Assembly: GCA_037127315.1 (NCBI GenBank) | Contig: JBBBDQ010000347.1 | Span: forward strand, 901,001-965,000 | Length of the DNA stretch: 64,000 bases | Direction: 5' to 3' | DNA from: Ascarosepion bandense | Lineage: Eukaryota > Mollusca > Cephalopoda > Sepiida > Sepiidae | Shown: in pieces, positions 21,691 through 33,640 of the stretch | How positions within the stretch are numbered: the stretch's first letter is position 1 | Layout: the number at the start of each line of letters is the position of its first letter | The notes under the pieces: generated by a model | The model's database searches: none | Told to the model about the DNA's origin: nothing | What the model saw: the letters and a program-made list of their open reading frames with translations, nothing else | Translations under genes and position numbers: made by a program

Positions 21691-22147
21691 ATATTATAAG
21701 TCCCCCTAAATGGTAAACAATTTCCTTAAGGATGAAAACCAAACATAATGCAACAGAAATTTTGATCTAAAAATGCATGCCGAGAACGGAAAGAGAAAGC
21801 AACGATTGATTAGATGTCATTCTGCTTTCACAAATGAATAAATGGTAGATAATATTCAGCTTTTGTGCGTATTAATCTTCATGTGTACATGAAGACAGTG
21901 ATATGTACGTTATAGATTGTAGTTTTGTTGACGAGTTATTTAGGAATACAGTTTGCTTTAAGATATTATAGGATACTATTCAGACTAATGTCATAAAAGT
22001 GAACTTTCGTGTTGGTTTGGTTGGTTCATCTTGTTCTGTTGTATATCTACCTATCCAAAGACGAAATCTAGATAGTTTGTTCATACTTTTATATTTACAA
22101 CAAAAAGATATGTTTTTAGATGTATAATTTGTAGATAGGCGTTCATT
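21691..22147. other. unassigned sequence
   Basis: No recognisable feature. Confidence 0.3.
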
Positions 22148-22425
22148 ATGCAAAAAGAAAAATTATCAGAAATAAAGTATGTAGACGTTAAAATAAATAT
22201 TCAAACTATAAGCTGTCTGCTTGATACAGGAACTGACATATCTATAATCTACGAAGTAACAGGGAAGAAATTAGTATGACCGAAATTACAAACCCTGAGA
22301 AAAATAGCTAGAGGTGTTTCTGGAAGTAGGTTAAAGTGTCTTTCGACGATTCGACTTCCACTCCCTTTTCGTTCTGGATTATCATTTTATGAACTCTCTG
22401 TTACTCGTACTTTTTCATACAATAA
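22148..22425 (+). pseudogene. Gypsy-type retropepsin relic
   Basis: The frame from ATG 22148 reads YVDVKINIQTISCLLDTGTD, with catalytic Asp-Thr-Gly at 22223-22231. Next come ISIIYEVTGKKL, one stop (22277-22279) and KLQTLRKIARGVSGSRLK. This order (substrate-strand VKIN, LLDTGTD, then the G.SG.RL loop) is the classic fold of an LTR-retrotransposon aspartic protease that cleaves Gag-Pol. No RT or LTR is seen adjacent, so this is an orphan fragment. The 1-2 kb that follow show no matching domains. Confidence 0.65.
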
Positions 22426-22429
22426 TCTC

Positions 22430-22530
22430 TGGTATTTATTTACCACTTACGTGTTTATTTACCACTTACGTGCTTATTTACCACTTACGTGTTTATTTAC
22501 CACTTACGTGTTTATTTACCACTTACGTGC
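22430..22530. repeat. 19-bp minisatellite, about five copies
   Basis: The unit is GTGTTTATTTACCACTTAC, nearly perfect, in tandem. It lies just after the protease relic. Confidence 0.9.
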
Positions 22531-23670
22531 TGTGTAAATATTTGCATTCAGGATTTACCTTATTGTTTATATTGTTCATGAAATTTATTGTTAATAATTT
22601 TACCATGAAAACGTACTGTTGTGTTTAGTTTGGAATTTCACTATTTGCTCATAGAAGGACCCCTAACTGGTGCTACCACTCCCGATCAGAGTAGACATGA
22701 TTCCACGATCCTCAAAACTTCCAAACTCTCGATCAGACACCTTGCTGCCGAACGTAGTTTATCGTCATACCAGGACGATATAAGCAACGAGAAAGCGTTA
22801 ACAAAAACGGAATAATAAACGACAGTTATACTTAGAATCAAAGATGTTAAAAATACTTAGCTGCACTAGTTTGAATCAAAATTTGTTCGTATTTAAAATT
22901 TTGGTTAAACAATTATATAAATTAGACAAAAAAGGCATTTATTCAAGAAAATATATCCCGTCATACTTTACTTTCAATTTCCATCATTGTGTTAGTAGCT
23001 GTTCCATGTTTATAACGTTTGGCAGGTTTATAGTAAAAGAAGTATCCCTGTGCCCGTTTGCAAACTCCTTTATATTGTTAAAACATCCTCTTGCGCTGGA
23101 AATGTGTCATAGGTCGGAAAATGGAATGATCAGATGGTGGAAGTTCTTAACTGCAGACTGAGTGAGGCATCACTTCCAGCTTTTGAATTCTCCCAAGTGT
23201 TTGATTAGTCACATTGGCAGTGTAGGCTGTGACATTAAATGTTTTAAAAGTGCGCTTTTTCCATTTACCAATTTCGGGTAACCTATTTTCAAAACGGCAT
23301 ATTCTCACTGCAACTGTTGAGAATAAATGTCAATATTCACAGCATGACCATCTTGGACAAGCTTAAAGTGCTACAAATCTTCAAAATTCTAGCAAGCATA
23401 CAATTATGCTTCTGTTAATACCTTCCTGGCCAAAATATAGCCACTGACTTCTCTTACGAAATTACAGGGGATGGACAAAATATTGTAAAAATTAAATACC
23501 TTAATAGCATAATTTGGAAAGATTAATTAAACAGCCAAAAGCATGTCTATTTTTATGTTTGTTGATTTAATATTAGTAGTACTTATGTTTTTTGCTAAAT
23601 TCTTTGTTTTTTATAGATATTATTTAAATTAAATTATTAGAATCAGCAGTCAGCAGAATTTAAGAATTTT
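22531..23670. other. unassigned sequence
   Basis: Frames at 22621-22815 and 22844-23161 show no recognisable domains. No repeat is identified. Confidence 0.3.
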
Positions 23671-23679
23671 AAGCGATCA

Positions 23680-24012
23680 ACTGGTTAAGGAACTATTTCC
23701 GGAGGGAAACGCCAACTTTCAAAATAAGGTACCCATTCATTCTGTTAAAGTTGTAGCTGAATGGCACGAGGAAAAGTCTAATGAAATAGAACATCTTATC
23801 TGACAAATACAGTCCCAGGATCTCAACATAATTGAATATGTATGGCTCATTTTAGTAAGAAAAAACGAAAAGTCGATATCCTCTACCGTTATCATTGAAA
23901 AAAGTGGAAACAGTTTTAGCTGAACAATTGATAAAAAAACTCCTCTGGAAACAATTCAAACCTTGTACTTGCCGATTCCAATCAGAATTCAAGCTGTAAT
24001 TGCTGCCTAAGT
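23680..24012 (+). pseudogene. Tc1-like transposase relic
   Basis: Translation gives QNKVPIHSVKVVAEWHEEKS, SQDLNIIEYVWLIL and, later, TPLETIQTLYLPIPIRIQAV. These match the second half of Tc1-like transposases (Q.D.AP.H....W....PDLN.IE..W, then ETIQNLY.SIPRRIQAV). Stops and a shift separate the blocks. No inverted repeats were found. Confidence 0.65.
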
Positions 24013-25540
24013 TGATGCTACTCTATATGGCAAAACATTTGTTAGAAATTTCAAGGAGTTTCCATTATTTTCTTCACTCACTTTAGATCTATTTTCCTTT
24101 TCTAGCACCGATCAGACTACTAAAAAAGTTATCTTTACGATTTGCTAGCAGCTCTTTGTAAATATGAACAGCCTGCTCATTGTTAATTTATAAGCTTCTG
24201 AATAGCCTCTGTTCAAAATAACATCATAGTGGTGTTAATAGACGATGTAGTAGAAATTGATATTGCTGATAATGTATGCATTCTTGTACTTCCAATATAA
24301 CATCATTTTCTTCAGGAAAAGGTCTATCTGACCTTTATAAATTGAGGCTGGTGTCCCTTTTCTTGAGGCAGGTATCCCTTTTCTTGAGAGATTCTTCAGA
24401 GTTCCACAGCCTTCCACTTTTTATTTTGACGTTACACCTGCATCAGCTCTTTTTCCACCGACCCGTAGAGTAAAATGGCTAATAGCATTTTTCTTGATCA
24501 AAGCCAGAAATTAAGGAAGAAACACATGTTTATATGTTATACATAAAAATAAAAAAAATACTAAATAAATCAATATCGAATGAAAAATTTTAATGAATTA
24601 CTGATTTAAAAGAGAAACATTTTGCCAAAAATCCTTTGACGTTGTATCATGAGAAAATAAGGCAAGGAAACCTTAACCCTCACAGAATGTATCTCAGGCA
24701 AAAAGAAGCAAGGGAAGCAATAGCTAAGCAACCTAACATTACTTCTATAATTTATTGAAAATATAGTCGGAGTGATATTAAAATAAATGCAAATTTAATT
24801 AATAGATGATAAAATGATATGTTTGATGAGGTTTACTATTACCCACATCCTTTCGCTTTCATTATTTCTTGTAAGTGTCAATTTTTTCAGGTATTCTTTA
24901 ATATGAGTCTCATACGTTAATATGAGTCTCATACATTAATATGAGTCTCATACGTTACAAGTTTCTTTTATTCTAGTATTAGTTTTCTTCTTTATTGATA
25001 TTTTTATGTAATTGTTTTTGTTAATTTAATTTTGCGACCATAGTATTCTCACCATTCTTTCGGTTGAGCAGTTTTTCATTGCCTAAACTATTCTTTTTAT
25101 CTGTGAGGAATTTTTTTTCAGCATTAAATGTCATATAAGATGAATGATAAGCCTGTCTTTAAAACGAAGGAATTTTTCCTGTTTCTTAATAGCCTTTGGT
25201 AGTCATCTATCGCAATTCCAATTTGTCTTCGGTTTGCTCTGTGAGAAAAAATCAGTTGAAGGCAAATGCATTTTTTCTATTATTATGCTGATATATAGAA
25301 AAGTCCATATTTTTCGTAACCATATTTGCCATTGAGCTGATTCATCTTTGTTTAATGTTGCTGAGGCCGTACGCAGAAACAGGTTTCATAGACTTTATAT
25401 ATGATAAATATTGAGAGTATAAGTTACGCGGCATTATTCAATATTTAATGAATAAATCTTTTCTTTCAATGAAAAGTCTTTTCTTTAATTCCTCTAATTC
25501 TCCAGTTATATTTTCAACATATTTCTCGTAAACCTGTAAA
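24013..25540. other. unassigned, with a 19-bp triplicate
   Basis: Three near-perfect copies of AATATGAGTCTCATACGTT (each with an internal palindrome) lie at about 24899-24957. A ~20 bp direct duplication around TCCCTTTTCTTGAG lies near 24345-24390. Otherwise nothing is recognised. Confidence 0.45.
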
Positions 25541-26187
25541 TCTGTACAGTGGTTAGTTAATAATAGTGACAAGAAATAATTAATTACGTTTTAATTGATT
25601 AAGATTGACAAAACTGTATAGTGGTTAATTAATAATAGTGACAAGAATTAATTAATTATGTATTAATTAATTAAGATTGACAAAACTGTACAGTGCTTAG
25701 TTAATAATAGTGACAAGAATTAATTAATTACGTATTAATTAATTAAGATTGACAAAACTGTATAGTGGTTAGTTAATAATTTACAAGAATTAATTAATTA
25801 CGTATTAATTAATTAAGATTGACAAAACTGTATAGTGGTTAGTTAATAATTTACAAGAATTAATTAATTACGTATTAATTAATTAAGATTGACAAAACTG
25901 TACAGTGGTTAGTTAATAATAGTGACAAGAAATAATTAATTACGTATTAATTGATTAAGATTGCCAAAACTGTACAGTGGTTAGTTAATAATAGTGACAA
26001 GAAATAATTAATTACGTATTACTTAATTAAGATTGACAAAACTGTACAGTGGTTAGTTAATAATAGTGACAAGAAATAATTAATTACGTATTAATTGATT
26101 AAGATTGCCAAAACTGTACAGTGGTTAGTTAATAATAGTGACAAGAAATAATTAATTACGTATTAATTGATTAAGATTGACAAAACT
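25541..26187. repeat. nine-copy 70-72 bp satellite
   Basis: The anchor CAAAACTGTA recurs at 25609, 25681, 25753, 25823 and 25893, and continues (with variants) to 26181. Spacing is 72, 72, 70, 70, then 72. Each unit has GTGGTTAGTTAATAA and a palindromic core around TTAATTACGTATTAA. Units 4 and 5 share the same small deletion, so that block was duplicated after the deletion. Confidence 0.95.
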
Positions 26188-26499
26188 CATCCTTGAATGG
26201 TAGTCACATTTGAATTTGATCGTTAGACAATCTGGAATTAATGGAATGATATTGGGGAACAGCATCTCGAAGTACTAAACTGCAAAAATACTATAGCTGT
26301 CATGATTTGTGACTGTTCCTAAGAAAGAAAAACTCTAACAGAAGGTGGGATCAAACGATGTAAAAGAGGAACATATTCGCCAGCTCTTAGAATAAATGCC
26401 GACAATCTCTGAAATGCATGATTGCTTAACTGACGGCTTTCGTTTTCCCAATTTTTAAAAGTCTAAAAACGGCCGTTCCATGTAAATGTTCAAACATTT
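26188..26499. other. unassigned sequence
   Basis: No recognisable feature between the satellite and the LINE end. Confidence 0.3.
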
Positions 26500-27000
26500 A
26501 ATCACGTCACACCAAGCAAGGCGGTAAGGCCACTGGTGTGCAGGGGGCTACGTAAGAGTGAATAGATTGGAAAAGAGAAAGCCGGAAACCACGACCTAAA
26601 CAGGGAACAAGGGATGAGCTTCTACACCTATTCAACAGACGTGGGTAGAGTGTGAACCAGGAGATAGTTCAGTCTATCTACTCCAATTGAAAAAAAAAAA
26701 GGAAATGTGAAAAGATTGAGAAAAGAGAAAGCCGGAAACCACATCCTAAACAGGGAACAAGGGATAAGCCTCTACACCTGTTCAACAGACGTGGGTGGAG
26801 TGTGAACCGGGAGATAGTTCAGTCTATCTACTCCGATTAAAACAAAATTAACAAAAAAGAAAGTGGAAAGATTGGAAAAGGGAAAGCCGGAAACCACATC
26901 CTAAACAGGGAACAAGGGATGAGCCTATACACCTGTTCAATAGACGTGGGTGAAGTGTGAACCTTGCGATAGTTCAGTCTATCTACTCCAATTAAATTTT
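26500..27000 (-). mobile_element. LINE 3' UTR with three tandem units, inverted
   Basis: From the complementary 3' terminus (GTCACACCAAGCAAGGCGG) it continues into three copies of the ~150-157 bp unit seen at 14973-15240. The copies start near 26562, 26712 and 26869. Each carries ACAGGGAACAAGGGAT and a nearby GTGTGAACC. The copy number differs from the other locus. Confidence 0.8.
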
Positions 27001-27071
27001 TTATTTCCAAGAAAATTGTTATCTAACTTTAAAAAAAGACTTTAAAATAAACTAGTACGTAGTGACTCCTC

Positions 27072-27860
27072 TTGAAAATTGACAAAATTTGTCATGGCCG
27101 CACTGAAAAAGGTTTTAGCCTCCATGCTGACATAGTTGCTACGTTAGTCGATAGCACACAAGCTTTATCAACAGCGCAAATGTGGGTCGATGAATTTCGG
27201 TGTCGAAGAGAAAGTTTTGAATATGACCCAGTCTGCACGTTCTATAAAATTGATCGCACTCACCACATGATGATGTATGAAAGACGATTGACTATAAATC
27301 AAATAACAATTTCTATTAGTGTATTTCATAGGAAAGTTAAAAAGATTCTGCACAAAGTACATAACATAAGAAAGGTTTACGCGGAGTTGGTTCTACGTCT
27401 GAACAAAAGTGCACAGGTCGATCTCATCACTGGCTCATGTTGCTTAAGGCAGATCCAGGAGGTTTCATTGAAAAATTCCAAACCCAAAATAAGTTATGGA
27501 TTCTCTTTTAGCTAGAGACAGAGAAACAACAAATGCAGTTTCAATACCTCTCCTCACCTGCTCCGAAAACGACCATGGTCGTTTCATCTGTAGAGAATGT
27601 GATGGTATCAATTTTTGCGTGATAAAACCGTTGTGTTTATTGACCATCTTCAAAAAGAACCATGCTATGAATGAAGATTACTATGTCAACTTGCTGAGGC
27701 AGATACGAAACGCTGTCAAGACAAAACGACCAGAGAGGTGGATTTGTTCCATCAAGACAAAACTCTAACATAAAATTCTTCGTTTCAAAGTATCTTGTGA
27801 CAAACTGATTTTGAACTGGTAGATCGATTTCGTTTAAATTTTTAACAGAACAATGATAAA
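27072..27860 (+). pseudogene. mariner transposase relic A
   Basis: The translation carries mariner blocks in order. HADIVATLVDSTQALSTAQM and WVDEFRCRRESFEYDP form the DNA-binding region, followed by RTHHMMMYERRLTINQI. After decay come YYVNLLRQIRNAVKTKRP, LFHQDKT (around the second catalytic Asp) and FELVDR. Frameshifts and stops break it at several points. No terminal repeats were identified. It differs from the mariner at 51321-52518. Confidence 0.75.
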
Positions 27861-29003
<1,143 letters not shown>

Positions 29004-29177
29004 TTACTTACGCTCTCACACCCTGATTGAGCACTCTGGAAGAATGGTAAATTGTGAAAATCAGGAGATACTTTAACATATAGGCATCGTTCATCTAGCA
29101 ATGAATTAGAACACTCTCAGCTATTAGGAGTGTATAATGATAACATACATGCTGAAAAGTCTGCCTCCTTCTACCGA

Positions 29178-29322
29178 ACGCCCGTAGCTCAGAGGTAGAA
29201 TCGCCGACTGACGCGAATTCGGTCGGGCTTCAATCGTGGGTAAAAAGCAATCGAATGTCTGACCGTAGAGATGAACTGTGATACAGCGAAACAGATTTGT
29301 CTGTGGATGACTATATATATAT
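29178..29322 (+). repeat. tRNA-derived SINE
   Basis: A-box-like CGTAGCTCAGAGGTAGAATC, B-box-like GGGCTTCAATCGTGGG, and the 3' body AACTGTGATACAGCGAAAC then GTGGATGACTATATATA. This is the clearest copy of the family at 3807-3942 and 63920-64000. Confidence 0.8.
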
Positions 29323-29619
29323 AAACATTAAAAATAATTCTTGAGTATTACTTGCTTACATTTTGCCAGATTTGTATTATGACAGTTTTGTCTTCCGAAT
29401 GTTATTATATGTAATATGTGTGGTAAAGTGTTATTGTTATGTAAACTTGGTTATATTTTCCGTCCTGTATTTTTCATTTGTAGGTAGTTTTCAACGTTTA
29501 ACATGCGTAGTAGTTATTTAACTAAGAAATGACTCGTTTTATAACGGCAGGCAGATATGTTTGTTTTACATAAGGACTCGAAGCTGCACAGGGGAATATG
29601 ATTTTGTTTCTAAACAGGT

Positions 29620-30245
29620 GGCTACCAAGACATCCAAACTTTGCTACTGCTTATTTTCACATGCCTGAGACAGAATCCATGAAAAAACAAATTGTGGATC
29701 GAGAATGATCGAGATCCCCTCATACAAACGACAACGAAGAAAATATTTTGCAGTCTTTTGGAAACAATAAAGGTAACCAGCACACCTCAAGTGTCCATAT
29801 TAAACATTTCATAGTGCTGCATGTAGGATACTTCAAGATCAGTTGTTTTTTCTGTATCATTTTCAAATAGTACGGGGTTTGTCACACTTTGATCGCTTGT
29901 CAGAGAGACCTTTTGCCATTGATTTATTACAAAAACTGCCGTTTACATCTTCAGACATGTATAACAAATCTGCACACCCAACATTTGTAAACACCATGGC
30001 ATCCCCATTTTACAATGCAGTCTAAACGCCAGTTTAAGTTTACGATTAATGTGTGGGCTGAAATTTTAGGTAACCGTCTTTTAGACTAATAGCTTCCCAT
30101 CGTATAGGTTACATGTGCTGTTTCCAGGGACCTTATTTCAAACTATTTACAGACATGCGAGAGGTGTTATGCTTGTTAATACAAAAACGAAGTTAATTCT
30201 TCGTGATGAGACTCCAGAAATCCAGGAAGCGCCCCTTTGATTACT
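29620..30245 (+). pseudogene. mariner-superfamily-like transposase relic B
   Basis: Translated blocks in changing frames include TNDNEENILQSFGNN, VGYFKIS, and RQFKFTINVWAEILGNRL (the conserved strand before the second catalytic residue). They resemble, in order, a Tc1/mariner-related transposase family with a helix-turn-helix head. Many stops are present. Family identity is from memory of the pattern and uncertain. Confidence 0.45.
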
Positions 30246-30542
30246 TCTCCCGGCATTTTATTATTATTTATTAATTTTTTCTTTTCTTTTAATTTTATTT
30301 TCAAATTTTGAAGTTAAATAGTAGATTTGTATACACATGTCACCGTAGCATATTTAAATTTTTAATCTTGTTATTTAAAAAACAGTAAGATACCTTCATA
30401 AGATTTAATTCCCCTGCACATCGAGTGAACTTGAATTAAAATCTATTAAACTGTTTGTTTGAAATATGCACCTGATGATTGCATAACGCATGAAACTTCG
30501 AACAGTGACATAGACATGAAATAATATGTGTATTTAAAAATA

Positions 30543-30574
<32 letters not shown>

Positions 30575-30604
30575 CAGTGTGTCGAATTCGAATTTATTTC
30601 TTTC

Positions 30605-30795
30605 ACTTATGAGCTAATATTCTTGGAATGAACCGACACCTTGACCCCCTGCTATGGGTAAATAGCAGGACTGACTGAGTTTCTATAGCTTTATCTGGCA
30701 ACCAGTCAACCGCAGTAAGAATCGGTAAATTGCTCTTGAAATGACTTCACACCACATGCGTTTGTGGACGGCTTATAGAGCCAAAAAATTCCCAT
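30605..30795 (-). repeat. SINE-body repeat, partial copy
   Basis: Contains GGCAACCAGTCAACCGCAGTAA and a preceding block with TATGGGTAAATAGC, shared with the copies at 545, 52545 and 53340. Confidence 0.45.
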
Positions 30796-30819
30796 GAAAG
30801 AACTTGGGAAGAAACCGAC

Positions 30820-31035
30820 TCACCCTCCCACGATGATTGCCGCCACAATTAATAGTGCAAGTATACATGTATGTATGGGTTTAATGCCAGAAAAAACAAC
30901 AGACTTTGGATTAGGCATATTAGAGTCTGATTCATGAGGCTCAACGTGTCTGTTATTCTGCTTACATATCTGCAAACAATGCCCATTTATTTCTTGAACT
31001 ACGCTTCTTATCATTTTGCCTATAATAGAACACAT
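30820..31035 (-). CDS. 71-residue frame with C-terminal hydrophobic tail
   Basis: The minus frame starts MCSIIGKMIRSVVQEINGH and ends with a single hydrophobic segment, CILALLIVAAIIVGG, directly before the stop. That layout would suit a tail-anchored membrane protein or the last exon of a larger one. I do not recognise the family, there is no poly-A signal nearby, and such a frame can arise by chance. Kept at low confidence because it is not repeat-derived. Confidence 0.2.
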   Translation of the reverse strand: MCSIIGKMIRSVVQEINGHCLQICKQNNRHVEPHESDSNMPNPKSVVFSGIKPIHTCILALLIVAAIIVGG

Positions 31036-31554
31036 ATTGTTTAGGCGTCATTGACAATACAAGATTTCGTGGTATTTTATTCATTGTTACGCTCGTATAT
31101 CGAGTTTAATTTATTTCCATTTAATTTTTTCCTCCTTTTCCCAGCGATAAAGTGACCGTCTGTTTTTGTGAGGAAATTCCTATCTTGATTAACTACTACT
31201 TTCAACGTTAACTACTTCATCGTATTAGGGGCGATTTTAAAATATTCTTGTTTAGTCTATATTTTTACCGTTTGCTTATTTTTTTCTTTTTACATCTTTC
31301 ATGATAGAATTATTAGTTTCTTATATATATATTGAAAACAAAGATAGATATTGTTCCAAAGAGAGAAATTGGTACAGGTAAAAAAAAAATGTGAGAAACC
31401 GTGAACGTTTTGTACAAAGTACAGGTTAATTATCATTATGTTGTCATCTTTCATCATATTTCTATTTCTGCTATGGTCGCAATACCTACCAAGTATGCGG
31501 GAAGACCTAAAACCGGTCGGGGTGTGTTGTTATGGCTCCATTTCATGTTTTTTC
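31036..31554. other. unassigned sequence
   Basis: AT-rich, with no recognised element. Confidence 0.3.
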
Positions 31555-32830
31555 TATCTCCCATAACTTCCCTAGCGTTACATAGACAAAGTTCTCCTCA
31601 GTGTGTGGGCTGTACTTTGCAAGACAATTCTTTGTATACCCCTTAATCTGGAATATCTAGGGATTTTTTCAATGTGTTGTTTTGTTCAGTTTTTTATCAT
31701 TCCAAGTGCATCTACTCTCATTGGCACGAATCTTGTTTTCAATTTCCAAATTTTTTCTATTTCAATTTCAAGGTTTCATATTTTGACAGTTTTTCGAATT
31801 CGTTGGTTGCTATGTTACAATCTGCTGGACAAGCCATATCAATCATTAAGCAAGCTTTTTTTTCTGGTTTTTAACAATAATGTCCGTCCTATTTGTTTTA
31901 ATTTTTCTGTCTCTGGAGATGGTGTAATTCCATAGAATGGTGACATCTTATTTTTCTGTAACCGGAGCTGGGTGGTGTTCATACCAGTGTTTGTGTACAT
32001 ATTTTCCATAGTGTTTGCACATTGTCCAATATAAATATTGCCCCACTCTATCGTGTTGATATTTATATTCATTTGGGGCAAGTAAAGAGATTAGATGGTC
32101 TATTGTTTCTTTGTATTTATCAGAGAACCTGCATTTTAGGATCCACATTTTTATGTATAATATTTGCCTGAATGTTCCGAGTGAAAAGACTTTTGTCTTG
32201 CGCTGCAAGAATAAAGCGTTCAGTCTCAGATTTTAATCCAGATGCACGTAACCATCGATGAGTATTAACTGTATCAACATTAGATTTATTCGCACGTTCT
32301 GGATATTGGCCATGCAGAGGTTTGTCTTGCCAGCGTTGTTTCATCTGATCAAGAGTTTTATCCTCCGCTTTCTTTTTCATAATTGTTGCTGCAATATTTG
32401 GTGCTTGGCTTCTGTTTTGCTTTTCTACAGAATCTACTATTTGTATTTACTGCCTTCTTTCATTATTAAATATTTTTTTCTGTTTTTATGTTGTTTGACT
32501 AATTGTATCATCCAGTCCTTTGTTGTTTCTATTTATGTTAGTAAGCCAATAGTTGTTGTCTTGTATGACAATTCTAGCTGAATAAGACCGCTTCCACCTT
32601 CCTTATGGGGTATGTACAGAGGGTCTACATCAGCCTTTGGATGATGCATCTTATGCTCAGAAAGAAGCTTACTTGTTTCAGAATCCATTCCGCTGATGTC
32701 ATTTAGAATCCAGTTTAAGATGTTGAAACTATATTGGACAAATGGGGTTGCAAGGTTATAAATGGCCATGATTCTGTTTTGAGCATTCAATTCAATTTTG
32801 AATATCAGCCGTAGCCCTCTATATTATTCG
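31555..32830 (-). pseudogene. LINE with restriction-like endonuclease C-terminus
   Basis: On the minus strand are a thumb/linker region (MDSETSKLLSEHKMHHPKA and PLYIPHKEGGSGLIQLELS), GQYLYWTMCKHYGK, WYEHHPAPVTE, and LLNDMACPADCNIA. The last block corresponds to the PD-D/E-K nuclease end of R2-type LINEs (intact relatives read PDIV..K...LIDM.VP.D.N), but the catalytic residues are mutated. The C-terminal tail (VDALGMIKN and RGIQRIVLQSTAH) ends near 31565. At least three frames are used, so the copy is dead. The RT palm lies upstream and is missing. Confidence 0.75.
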
Positions 32831-33094
32831 TAACGCATTATTTCTTTCATTTTTTATGGTATATCTTTTCACCCTCATTTACACCTAGTTATTTATAAGC
32901 TTCTTCTGGCTCTAAATCTTTTATTCTTACAGCAGGGTCTAAGCTAATTGAGGATGTTTGTTGTAGCTATCCTTGTATAAAAATGATTGTTTATATATTT
33001 ATTTTTTGTCATATTAAAATTAGACCAGTATACCGTGTTATTGAAAAGTGTTCAATACAATTATATTGTAGATCTTTTGAATATTTTTCATCTA

Positions 33095-33158
33095 TAAGCG
33101 AGTTATGACGCGACCTAGGTTTCAACTATGTGGTGTCTTCAGGCGATCTGCAAGAACT
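33095..33158 (-). ncRNA. hammerhead-ribozyme-like motif, left arm
   Basis: This is the best core in the window. On the minus strand it has CTGAAGA (33136-33142), GAAA (33120-33123), a minimal stem III CCTAG and a GTC cleavage triplet (33112-33114). CGC just before the core pairs with GCG just after the triplet as stem I. Stem II (ACC with AGT) is weakened by one mismatch. It belongs to the same family as 7095-7160. Confidence 0.65.
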
Positions 33159-33199
33159 GATTTTTGCGGTTTTTCAATAACTGATCTGTTAGGTCAAAT

Positions 33200-33265
33200 C
33201 AGTTATTGCAAATTGTCTGAAGAGTCCACATGGTAGAAGCCTAGGTCATGTAATAATTTGTTTAC
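33200..33265 (+). ncRNA. hammerhead-ribozyme-like motif, right arm
   Basis: CTGAAGA (33217-33223), stem II CC/GG around ACAT, GAAG in place of GAAA (33236-33239), CCTAG and GTC (33245-33247). It is the outward-facing partner of the preceding motif, with only ~75 bp between cores. The GAAG change is likely damaging. Confidence 0.55.
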
Positions 33266-33334
33266 AAATGAATCAATATGTTATTTTTAAAGAAAAACTC
33301 AACACACTATCTTGATTGGTTTTTCATTCTAATT

Positions 33335-33385
33335 CATTTCTATGAGCTAAATTGACTCATTTCATCAGATCACACTATATTAGTT
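33335..33385 (-). ncRNA. weak hammerhead-like core
   Basis: On the minus strand CTGATGA is followed by a perfect five-pair stem (ATGAG/CTCAT) and then GAAA. The third stem and cleavage triplet are not convincing. Confidence 0.3.
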
Positions 33386-33539
33386 CTATTGTAAACATAA
33401 ATTTTTCAACGCTCTGAAAGAGACATCTGTAATTATTTTTTTACATTGCCGAAATATATTCTAAATTCATACTCGTTTTTTTTTGTTTTTATGTGTTGAG
33501 GTTAGGTTTACTCCCAATATATATGTATATATATTCTTC

Positions 33540-33592
33540 ATTTGTAAATGAATTGTTACGTGACCTAGGCTTCTACCATGTGTAGTCTTCAG

Positions 33593-33605
<13 letters not shown>
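33540..33605 (-). ncRNA. hammerhead-ribozyme-like motif, third copy
   Basis: On the minus strand CTGAAGA (33586-33592), a degraded stem II, GAAG, CCTAG and GTC are followed by ACGTAACAATTC. It belongs to the same family as 33200-33265 and is truncated into (AT)n on its right. Confidence 0.5.

Positions 33606-33637
<32 letters not shown>

Positions 33638-33640
<3 letters not shown>

Noticed and set aside
22148..24012. A single LTR retrotransposon linking the protease relic to downstream DNA
   Set aside because: No RT, integrase or LTR follows. The next recognisable protein is a Tc1-like transposase fragment, so these are separate relics.
25541..26187. Regularly spaced repeats resembling a CRISPR array
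   Set aside because: The whole 70-72 bp unit repeats with no unique spacers, and the context is eukaryotic. It is a satellite.
30466..30520. Hammerhead candidate (CTGATGA, then GAAA)
   Set aside because: Stem II is only about three pairs and no NUH triplet closes a third stem.
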